Assembly: GCA_038502055.1 (NCBI GenBank)
Contig: JAXRKN010000018.1
Coordinates: forward strand, 310,001 to 374,000
DNA from: Tanytarsus gracilentus
Taxonomy: Eukaryota > Arthropoda > Insecta > Diptera > Chironomidae
DNA: 64,000 nt
Reading direction: 5' to 3'
Numbering within the stretch: position 1 is the first letter of the stretch; the number at the start of each line of letters is the position of its first letter. The translations under genes were made by a program, and so were the position numbers. Of the stretch, positions 11,393-21,300 are shown piece by piece. The notes under the pieces were generated by a model. It was given only the letters and a program-made list of their open reading frames with translations, was not told the DNA's origin and searched no databases.

Positions 11393-12652
11393 AAAAATTT
11401 TAAAACCCTTTATTTAGTACATTCGAGGAAAAGTATAAAATAAAATAAAATCGTATAAAGCTATTTTTGATATATTTTGTTTACCATTGGTACATAAAAA
11501 AATTTTGATATTTTTGTGTATGTGGATATTTTAAAAGCGAGTGATGTAATATTGAATGGAATGAAAACTGGAATTAAAGAACAAAATAAAGAAGTGGGGG
11601 CGGTATATTTTGTTGTGTTTTTTTTTAATATTGTATTTTTTTATTATTTGCTTTTCTTATTGTTATTAAGTTTGTGTTAAAATCTAGAAATTAAAAGTTT
11701 AAAGGTAAAAAATATAAAAATATGTTTATATTTTTATTTTTTTTATTTTCGGGGATGTATAAATGGTGGTTTTAAATTTTTTTATATTTATTTTTTTTCT
11801 GTTAATTTTAAATATAAATGGTTTATTTCTTTGTTTGTTTGGTCTTTATTTTCTGTTTGTTTTTGTTTAATTTTTAATTTTAAGTCGGATTGATTTATGC
11901 GTTAGATTTTTTGGTTTTGTGTTTTTTATTATTTATTGATTTTGTTTTCGTAACTTTATTATTTTATTTTATTTTATATGTTTTTTTTTTTTCAAGGTGA
12001 GTGGGTGTTTTTGTTTTTGTCCCGAATTGAAGGTCTCGTTTTTGCATGTCCTTGTCTTGTCCGCTTCCTTTTCCTTCTCGTCAAGCTGTTCCTTCGATTT
12101 CGTCTTTGTTTCTTGTTGTTTCTCTGTTGTTTCGTGTGAAATTAATGTGTAGTTTTTTTTTCGTTCATTTTTCTTGATTGGTTATAATGCTATGTAAGGA
12201 ATTTGTGGGTTCTTTGTTGGTTTATGTTAGAATTGGTTGTTGCAATCTTGGTGGTTTTTTGTTCTCGTCGTTCTGTGTTTTTGTTTTGTCTTGCCGCGGT
12301 TGTTTGTTTTTCGTATCCTTGCTAAGATTTATTATCGTCGATGGCGTTGTGTTTTATTTGAAATTTTAAAATATGTTTATTTAACAAATTTAGTTTATAT
12401 TTTGTTTTTTGTGTTTTGTGATTAATTAAATGTGGTTTATGAGAATTGAAGAATTTAAATATTTGTTTCCCAATGTTTTGTTTTTCGAAGGGTTTTTTCG
12501 AAAGAGTAATTAATTTAAAGTTTAAAATTTTTTCTCCGTTCTTTTTACACAGCTGATCTCGCTCCGCTTCGCTACGCGACATCAGCTGTGCGTGACGCAC
12601 AGCGGTAAACTCTTCAATGCTCGAGATGAAATTAGTTTTAGGGTATATTATA
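11384..12652. mobile_element. 1.27-kb T/G-rich insertion splitting the F-box gene
   Basis: Between codons that would join as LTHLI/EVGKIE lies 1269 bp of foreign-looking DNA. ATA is present on both sides (11381-11383 and 12650-12652). About 11560-12540 is strongly biased to T and G on the plus strand, unlike the A/T-balanced surroundings, and the right end holds a GC-rich double hairpin. The ends share a weak inverted similarity (ACCCT... near 11405 and, on the other strand, near 12640). The only open frames are short and of biased composition; I recognise no transposase or reverse transcriptase. The element type is unknown. Confidence 0.5.
12548..12603. repeat. Two overlapping GC-rich hairpins
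   Basis: CACAGCTGAT (12548-12557) pairs with ATCAGCTGTG (12581-12590). GCTGTGCGT (12585-12593) pairs with ACGCACAGC (12595-12603) around a single base. The two stems share GCTGTG, so only one can form at a time. The patch is sharply GC-richer than its surroundings and lies near the right end of the insertion. Confidence 0.6.
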
Positions 12653-13735
12653 GAAGTGGGAAAAATTGAAACGAGAGCTATTTGGCTGCTTCCGAAAATT
12701 CGATGCCACAAAATTGAAGTTTTATACGCGACTTTTTGTGAAAATTTGACTAAAAAGCGCGAGAAGGACTTTGGATTGTTTCTTCAGAATTGCGAAAAAC
12801 TCAAACATTTAACTATAAAAAATGTTTACACAGATGAAATTATGAAGATCAAAAGTCAGCTGGAGACATTCGAGCAAATTGGAGTCTGCAAAACGCTTCC
12901 ATCATCATTTCTGCAATTATTGAAATTTCAACAGTCATCGCTGAAAAATTTAACGCTCGATGTGTATGAATTTGATGACGAAATAGCAAACTTTATTTAC
13001 TTCCAAATGAATTTGGACAAACTTGTCGATTGTCGTCTTCGTCATGGTCAAATTCAGGATCTTAAGAAAGTTTTAGTTAAGAATCTTGCAATTAGAAGTC
13101 AAAATGAGAAGTTTGAATATTTTGAAAATCTTTTTCAATTCTGTGAAATGCTTGAAGTTCTCGATTTTGATCTGCCTGAAAAAAGGGCACTCGAATTTCT
13201 TGGTTTGCTATCAAATTTGCCAAAGTTAAAGTATCTCAAGCTGCGTGGATACTCCAAAGAGAGATTTGAGCCAACATTTAAGATCAATCGACTCGAAAGA
13301 TTAATTTTATCCGAGAATTTCACAGCTGATCAGTGTGTCAAAATCATTCGCTGCTGCCTAAGTCTAACTCACATCCGAACATTCAAAACTTTTACCAAGA
13401 ATGAATTTGAGAACATTTTCCAAGACTGCAACAAAATTCAGGAAATTTATCTATTTTCGTCGTTTCAAAAGTTCACAGATGAGGATTTTGAGACTTACAA
13501 AGATGTTGGATCAAAAATTAAAGTCAAAATTGAAACTTGCAACAAAGACGTGATTGAAAAACTCAGCAACGTAAAAAATCGAATGACTGTCATTCCTGAA
13601 CAGACACAATTACGTGATCCATTCTTAGTACGTCCAAAGATTTTGAGTCACTTGTACTACGACTACAGCGATGATAATCAACGAGATTACTTGGAGGTAG
13701 ACGAATTTGATTATTACGGTGGATATTCGAGCTAA
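12650..13735 (+). pseudogene. F-box/LRR-like gene, 3' part
   Basis: The frame stays open from 12617; homologous sequence resumes at about 12650 (IEVGKIETRAIWLLPKIRC) and runs to TAA at 13733-13735. It encodes irregular intracellular-type LRRs (NCEKLKHLTIKNV; LPKLKYLKLRGYS; INRLERLILSENF), followed by an acidic, Tyr-rich tail (YYDYSDD...DEFDYYGGYSS). The long frame without stops suggests recent disruption, or continued use through an alternative start such as ATG 12617. With the 5' part it would form one FBXL-like substrate adaptor for a ubiquitin ligase. The orthologue is not identified. Confidence 0.6.
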
Positions 13736-14090
13736 AAAGTTTAAAAATGAAATTTTGAAACTTGAAATATGTATTTTTTCAACTAAAAATTAAAGATGGA
13801 AAATTTAAAGATAAAAATTATAATCTTCACAAATTTTATAAATAAAAAAAATTTTCTAACAAAAAAATAACAACTTCATATGAAGATTAATTTTATAAAT
13901 TTATTCGATTTTATGCAAATCACGCACTATGATAATATCAAAATTGAACAAAAATCAAACAAAAATTAAAAGCAATAAAATCTCAAATCTCTGAAAATAA
14001 ATTTAATATTTCTCTCATTTAAATTTCTCTCATCTTCTCTTTAAATTAAGCTCAGTCGTCGTCCAAGCTTCAAACGCAAATGACTTAAAA
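13736..14090. other. Intergenic with poly(A) signal and promoter
   Basis: AATAAA at 13841-13846 probably ends the F-box transcript. A TCAGTC initiator-like motif lies at 14052-14057, about 38 bp before the protease-TEP start codon. Nothing else is recognised. Confidence 0.45.
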
Positions 14091-17000
14091 ATGCTTCTCA
14101 TTAAATTGATAACGTTTTTATTGACATTTTCATCGATTCGAGTTTTGAGTGATGAATGTGGACGAAAATCTACAACAAAATTTGTGATTTACAATGGTGC
14201 AACCTCAAATCCAAATCAGTGGCCATGGTTGGCGAGACTTTTCCATCAAGATTCAGAAAAGTTTTTCTGTAGTTCGACGCTGATAAGCGAAAAACATCTT
14301 TTGAGTGGTGAGAGATTAAATTAAATTTTTGGTGATTCACATTTTCTCAAAAAATTTCGTGACTTAAATCTCATTTTAAGCCGCTCACTGCGTAAAATAC
14401 ATGGACACGCTCACAGTAAGAAATCCAGAATCAATTTTCGCCATGCTCGGCGGTTCAAACATCACTGACTTATGTGAAGCCGGTTGGACGCGAAAAAATA
14501 TTTCTAAAATTATTCCACATCCTGAGTTTGGCTTGAACACTGAAACGAGTCGATTTGATGCGGACATTGCAATATTGGTGATGCACCAAAAAGTTCAATT
14601 TTCAGATCGGATCAAAAAAATTTGCTTTCCAATTCAAAGTCAAGAAATTGACAATTTTAATGGCGTTGTGGTCGGTCATGGTGTGAATGAAGAGAATCAA
14701 CTTCAAGATATCGCAAAATATATCAACATTACAGTAATTAAGTGGAGTGACTGCGTTTTTATGGATTCTGAATTCAGCAAAATTCTTTCAAAACGAAGTT
14801 TTTGTGCAGGTGGTAAAGGCGGAAGAATTGCGGTGAGAATTTGATCAAAAATATTGTTTAAAATTTTTAATAATTAATTAATTAAAATATTTTTTCTTCA
14901 TTTTGACTTTATAACAAAAATATTAATTTAAAATTAAAATAATTTCAATTAATTTTTAATCCATAAATTTTGGCTTTTTTCTCTTAACACTCTTACCAAA
15001 ATTAATTTTAGTGTCATGGAGACTCTGGAGGAGGTTTTTACGTTTTGCACGATAGCATTTGGAGAATTTATGGAATTGTGTCAGCAGCAAGAGTGAGTGA
15101 ACTCAATGACGACATTTGTAACGATGAACTTCCAACCGTTTTTACGAACGTCGGCAAATTTAATGAGTGGATCGAGAAAATTGTTAATTCGTAAGTTTTC
15201 TCTGACATAAAATTGATTTAAATTATGATTTTTGGAATAAGCAAAAAAAATTGAGAGTGTAAAAACATTTTTAATATTTTTTTAGAACATCTTCGGACCC
15301 GATTGAGATCAACAGATTTATAACAAAAAAGTTGGTTATCAAATTAAAGCACTTGAGGTCATTTTATAAAGATTTTCACCTCGACATTCCTGAAGATGAT
15401 TCAACATTTTGCACGGCAATTTTATCAAGTGATTTAATTCAACCTGAAAATGATAATCTCAAAAATTTAATGTGAGTTAAAATTTAATTTATAAAAATTA
15501 AGCTACAGTTCAAAACCTAAGGTTCACTAAGACCCTTTAAGTCATTTAAAGTTCTTTAAGTCATGCAAGGTTCATAAAACCTTTCAAGGCCTTGCGCAAG
15601 GTCTAATCAGGTTCATTGCGTCCCAAATTTAAAACAATTTTATTTAATTTTTAGTCAACTTTCTGAAGGCGACGGAGAACAAATTTCAACTCAATTTTTA
15701 AAGTCGATTATAGCTCGAAGATTTCTCGATGAAACTTTTCAATTAACAAATACGGAAAAAAATAAATTCAACGAAATTTTAGATGAAAATTATCAAAAAT
15801 TATTGACGATTCAAAATGAAGACGGAAGTTTTGATCTTTGGGGAACAAATGAAGCTGTTGACATTTACAAGTGGATTCTTAATCAAGGAAGCGATTATTT
15901 GGATTTTTCAGCTTTTGTCGTTAAACTTTTAACGCAATTTGATTTAATTAAAAATCTTCCAGATAAAGTTGCGATTTTTAAAGTAATGAAATTCATTGAG
16001 AAACAACAAAAATCCGATGGAAGTTTCAAAAATAATGGAAAAACTCAATTTAAGGAACTTGATAAGTTTTCAAACATCGAAAGTGTTTCACTGACTGCTT
16101 TTATCCTCATCGAAATCTTCGAGAATAATTATTTGAAAGATAATTTTGGAAATTTACTTGAAAACGGATTAAATTTTATTGAAAGTAAATTTTATGAAAT
16201 TTTAAACGACGGAACAAACTACGAGAGAGCTTTGACTCTTTATCTTTACATTCTCGCTGGGAAAAATCATGAATTAATAATGGTAAAATTAATGGATAAT
16301 TCGTGTCAAAGTGATGGAAAACTTTTTTGGAATTTAAATCAAGAAATTTCATCATCATCAGCTATTCAAGTAGAAATTTCATCGTACGTTGCACTTTCAC
16401 TTATTAAACTCGAAAAATATGAAGAAATTATAAAAGTTTACAAATTTTTAATTACTAAGAAAAATTTTCAAGGAATTTTTGACTCACTTACTGCATCACT
16501 CTTGGGTCTTCAAGCGCTTGCTGAAATTTCAAGAGAATTTAACACAAAAGACGAAAACCTTGAACTCACTCTGACAAATGAATTACATGAACGATTTTTA
16601 TTAAGTTTAGATGAAACGCGAAAAAAGAGCCAAATATATTTTCAACCAACCTCAAAACTTTCAATCGAAGCCAACGGAAATGGAGTTGCGACTTTTGAAA
16701 TTGTTTGTCAATTCAAACAAAAAATTGAAAATCCAAAGAAACATTTTGAGTTGAGTGTGAACGTTAGGAAAAGTGATGAAATCTACATCAATCTCAATGT
16801 TTGTGTGAAAACAATCATCGGAAAATCTTCAAGGAAAATTGTCATGGAAATAAAATTACCAAGTGGATATTTGCATTTTTCTGGACCAAGCGGAGTTGAG
16901 GTAAAAAAATAAATAAGGAACTTAAAAAAATTAATTTAAGAACTAAAAGCAAGAAAAAGTAAAAAAAAAATATTAAAAAATTTTGATTACATTTTTTATA

Positions 17001-17298
17001 TTTTTTTATGAATTTTTATATTTTTTAGGACTTAAAAATTATCGATGGAGGGTCAACAATTTTAATCAACCTCGAATCAAAAACAAATGTAATCTGTATT
17101 AAAAACATCAAAGCTGTTGACGTAGCGATAAAAAATCTTTCAATAAAGCCATCAGTGACAGTTTCCGATTATTACGAACCAGGTGAGAAAAAAACATCAA
17201 AAATTTATTTTTTAATTAAAAATTTTTTTAGCATTAAAATTAATAAAAAAAATTCATTTTCAGATAAAATGGAAATTTATTTTTATAAAATTAACTGA
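14091..17298 (+). CDS. Serine protease fused to the thioester-domain half of a TEP
   Basis: Seven exons: 14091-14307, 14381-14832, 15012-15190, 15286-15471, 15655-16900, 17029-17182, 17264-17298; 823 codons, 822 aa. A signal peptide (MLLIKLITFLLTFSSIRVLS) is followed by an S1A protease (about 24-283) with a complete triad: His75 (AAHC), Asp134 (DADIAIL) and Ser228 (CHGDSGGG). The position six before Ser is Ile, so trypsin-type specificity is unlikely; CxGDSGGG recalls the gastrulation-defective/modular protease group. From about residue 284 the protein is a TEP C-terminal half: a thioester-domain helical repeat (NEDGSFDLWG, KQQKSDGSFK, ASLLGLQALAEI), then the receptor-binding domain ending at YEP. 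The thioester site reads LIQLSEGDGEQ (Asp351 replaces Cys). It has no N-terminal macroglobulin domains and no C-terminal protease domain. The protease frame meets TAA at 15192, inside the donor GTAAGT, so intron retention would yield the protease alone. Confidence 0.8.
15516..15625 (+). repeat. Degenerate short repeats in an intron of the protease-TEP gene
   Basis: Motifs such as AAGGTTCA, AAGTCAT and AAGGCCTTG recur irregularly in the 183-bp intron. No coding role is seen. Confidence 0.3.
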
Positions 17299-17329
17299 TT
17301 TAAAAAATTCAAATTTTATTAAAAATTTA

Positions 17330-17335
17330 AATAAA
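17330..17335 (+). terminator. Poly(A) signal of the protease-TEP gene
   Basis: AATAAA lies 32 bp after the stop codon. Cleavage 10-30 bp downstream would fall inside the 3' coding end of the opposite-strand LRR gene. Confidence 0.45.
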
Positions 17336-17340
17336 ATATT

Positions 17341-18036
17341 TTAAACATCATTCGATGCACATTTTTCTCCAATCTCTTCAACCAAATCCCAAACTTCCTC
17401 GGCATTGCCGGCAACTTGTCTCGATAGACAAACATTTCCATCGAAATGTAAAGTGTGCAATTTTGTTAAATGATTGAAAAGTTTTGCGTCGACTTGTTTA
17501 ATTTTATTTTTACCAAATCCAATGTACTCAATTTTTGTGTTGGACTTTAATAAATTTTTTTCAAGATACTCGATTTCATTTTCCCAAATGCTCAAAATTC
17601 TCAACTCAGTGAACGGCGCTAAATCTTCGCGATGAATTTCTTTCAGACCTGTCGTCCAAATTGCAATAAATTCCAAATTTTTGAAGAAATTTTCGAGTCC
17701 AGTTGGAAATCTTTCGAGTCTTTTTTTATCACTTTTAAAACCTCGAACATCTGAGTTTGTGAACCCTTCTTTGTGGAAGCCAACAATGCGGTCAACGACA
17801 TCATCAGAAAATTTAGTTAATAAATAATTTTCCTGCTCACAAAAGTAAACGTAATTAATCGCCCACCAACCAGTGTTTGTTTCGTAACGACATACGAGTT
17901 CAACGCTTTCAGCATTATTGAGTGAGAAAGCAATTAGTGAGATAAGAAGAATCGATGCGAGACTGAAAGTTTTTAAGAGAAGAATTTTATCGAAGATTTT
18001 TTAAATTCTTTAATCAATTTTTTACGCTTACCCCAT
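17341..18036 (-). CDS. Small secreted single-module LRR protein
   Basis: Two exons: a 5-nt first coding exon (ATGGG, 18036-18032) and 17962-17341, giving 208 aa. Splicing creates a clean signal peptide (MGLASILLISLIAFSLNNAE). Without it the long frame has no suitable Met, which decides the start. The N-cap has the family pattern in diverged form (CxY...YFC...GFHKEGFTNSDV). Only about four LRRs follow (LRILSIWENEIEYL, IEYIGFGKNKIKQV, LHTLHFDGNVCLS), then the C-cap ending in a Cys. It is a minimal version of the module repeated in the giant LRR genes next door. It is convergent with the protease-TEP gene, with 42 bp between stop codons. Role unknown; probably an extracellular binding protein. 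Confidence 0.75.
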
Positions 18037-18354
18037 AATTTATTTTATTCTGCTTTGATTTCTTGCGAGTGATCACTTTGAAATGAGTAACGAGAATGAA
18101 CAAAATCTTTCAGCTAGAACAAAAATGATAAGCATGACGCATGCGAGAAAAGAAAAAAATTTGGGTTTTTTGTAATTTTTTTATTTACTTGAACTTTCAA
18201 CTTCAGTCATTGAACAGCTCAACGAGACAAAGTGATTAGCGCTGCCATAAGTTTTTCGAAAAAATCCTGGACACAAAAATTTTAAACCAAAAAATTACAC
18301 TTTGCTCCAAAATTTTTCATACTTTTAAAGCTAATGATTAAGAATTTAATTTCA
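18037..18354. other. Intergenic, AT-rich
   Basis: The 318 bp separate the 5' end of the small LRR gene from the 3' end of the next minus-strand LRR gene, so the small gene's promoter should be here. A GATAAG lies at about 18128. No other gene is seen. Confidence 0.4.
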
Positions 18355-21300
18355 TTAATTAATTTTTCCACTCTGATAATTATTGAAGCATTCCATCAGC
18401 AGCTGCCGTACTGCGTCTCTAAACAAACTCACATCATTGAAATTAAATGGAGCGCATAAATTTCCGGACAAAAATAAAATCCGCAAATTTTGAGCTTCAT
18501 CAAAGAAATTTGTGTCAATCGCATTAATTTGATTATTTTGAAGGTAAACGTTTAATAAATTTGCAAGAACTGAATCCCCAAAAGCTGTTTGCGAAATCCT
18601 TGTAAGTTGATTGCTGCTGATGTTGATATCAAAAAGTTTTACAAGATTCACAAAAGAATTTTCCGGCAGTTCAGTAATTAAATTTGAGGTCAGACTCAAA
18701 ACTTCCAAATTTTCACAACTTTCAAAAGATTTTTCATTTAAAATTTGAATTTGCGATGAAACGGCCGAAAAAACTTTCAAACTCGTAAATTTCTCGCAAA
18801 TTATTGTTGGAACATTTTGAGTGATTTGATTGCTTATGATGACGTCAGTGACATCAGCATCGTCTAGATCATCAACATGGTCGCCTTCAATTGAGCTAAA
18901 TTCACTTCCATTTGGATTGTAAATTTCCATAATGCACGAATAACTTCCAACAGCTGGTTGATTAAAATAAAGACATTTAATTAACCCCGAAGGAAGTTGA
19001 CGGAAATTTTCGAAACAATTTGCAAGTTGAGCTCTGACAAAATCTCGATTTTGCGCCACATTTCCAAAATTCAAATTGATGCAGAGATTTGAAGAAAGCA
19101 TCAGAGTTTGAAGGATTTCTGTCTCATCAATGATAATTTCGTCAATCGCGTCAATATCATTTGAGGCGAGGGTCAAGTGGCTGATGATGGGAAGACTCGA
19201 ACCGAAGGATCTAAAATTAAATTAGTAAAAATTTGAAGTTTATAAAAAATTATTTTGCCAATGAGGGTTCGGACATTTTGCCCACATTAAAATATTTAAA
19301 TGCCCAATTTAAAAAATTTACATTTTAAATTTCTAAAATTATTTTCGTCTCACCTCGAGTCCAAAATTTTGATTCGATTATTTCCGAAAAATATTCTGTC
19401 GATTTTTTTCAGACCATCAAAAATTCCGACTGGAATTTCGGTTATGAAATTATTTGCAAAAGCGACTTGCTCGAGTGACTCTGAAAGACCTGCAAAAGCG
19501 GCCGCATCAATTTTGTTAAGACTGTTCGTCTCTAAGCTGATGAATCTGATTTTGGGTGAATTTTTGAATAAATTTCCAGGAAATTCAACCAAAGAATTTA
19601 TCGCCAAATTAATTTGCTCCAAATTTCCGCAATACTCGAAAGATTTTTCACTCAAAATTTCAACGGAACTCGCAATTATCATTAAATTATTTAAATTTTC
19701 AAATTGACCGCAAATTATTGATGGAATATTTGTCGTCCATTGACTCCAAGCTTGAAGCTCATAAACATTCGAGTCATCATAGCCTTCAAGATGTTCACCG
19801 CCAATTCCCTCAAATTCATTTCCATCCGGATTGTAAATTGTTAAAAGACAATTATAAAATCCTGGCGTGGATGAGTAAGAGCAAGTAATGTTTTCATCCG
19901 AAGGTTCTTGATCAAAACATGTTGAAAGTTTAGTTCGAATTTCATCGCGATTGTCCATGACATCCGTGAATGAGGCGTCGATGCAAATGTTGTCGAGAAG
20001 ATTCAAAGTGAGCTAAAAAAAATTAAAAATAATATTTGGAAATTTTACCGACAAAAAGGGGTCAGGATATTTTACCCCTGGATCATATTGCCCAAAAATC
20101 ATCAACTTTTTTCGAACTCACCAAATTTTCAGCTCCATCAAAAAATTCTTCATCAATGATTTTAATTTGATTTGAGTTTGCTGAGAATTTTTCTAAATTT
20201 TCCAGTGAATTTCCGAACCATTCAGCTTTTAAATAATTGAGTTGATTTTTACTAAGATCGAAAATTTTCAAATGTTCGAGACCACCAAAAGGTTCATTTT
20301 TGAATTCTTGAAGATAATTTGAACTCAAATCCAAAGTTGTGATTGAACTTCCGTAAAAAGCTATATCATAAATTTCTTTAATTTGATTTTGACTCAAAAT
20401 TAAAGTTTCAAGATATTGATTTTCAGCGATAACTTTTTCAGGAATGTATTCGAGTGGATTTTCAACGATTGTCAAAAGTTTCATGTTTTGACAATTTTTA
20501 AATGAATTTTCAGTCAATTCTGACATTTCACTTTGACGAACGTAAAACTCGTGGATATTTTTAAATTGCTGGCAAATTATCTGCGGAATATTTTTCGTGT
20601 TTTGAAGATAAATAATCACAACCGAAATGTCATCGTCGGTTTTGTCACCTTCGTGCTGACCAGTGACGGATGTGAAATCATCGAGTCCATCTAAAAATAA
20701 ATCAAATCAAATCAAATTAATTCAAATTTAATTAAATTAAATTAAATTAAATCAAATTAAATTAATCATTTTAATAAATTCTCACCCGGATTATTAATTT
20801 GAAGATAACAAACTCCACTCATGAAGACACAATTCAAAGTTCTTTCCTTCTCGAAACCCTCAAAACAAATCTCAAGCACTTCCATGACATCATCCAGAGT
20901 TTCAGCGACATTTTCGAATTTCTTATCAACGCATTTATTTTGTCGTAGGTCAAGATTTGATAGATTTGGAGTTGAATCGAAGAATCGAGTGTCAATTGCG
21001 TCGATTTGATTGTTGCTGGCGATGAAATATTTAATTGCACTCAAACCGTTGAAACTTTGCGAGTCGATGACCAAAAGTTTGTTTGATGACAAATTTAAAA
21101 TTGAAATTTTTGCGAAATTATCAAAAGTTGCTGGTGGAATTTTTTCAATTTCATTGTTTGATAAATTTAAAACTTCCAAAGTTTCCGAAATTGCATTCAA
21201 AAATTCAAAATTTTTTATGTAGTTAAAATTCAATTCCAATTCTTTAATCGCAGCACCATCAAAAGCTTTCGGATAAATTCCATAAATTGAATTTTGAATT

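Noticed and set aside
12178..12425. Two short plus-strand frames rich in Phe/Val/Cys in the insertion
   Set aside because: Translation of T/G-rich low-complexity DNA; no start context or domain.
12322..12711. 129-codon minus-strand frame in the T/G-rich insertion
   Set aside because: Lys/Asn-rich composition follows from the A/C bias of that strand; no motif, signal or homology recognised.
15286..17298. A separate TEP gene starting after the protease
   Set aside because: No start codon with signal peptide precedes the thioester-domain exon, and the intron phases fit the fusion; retained only as the refuting alternative.
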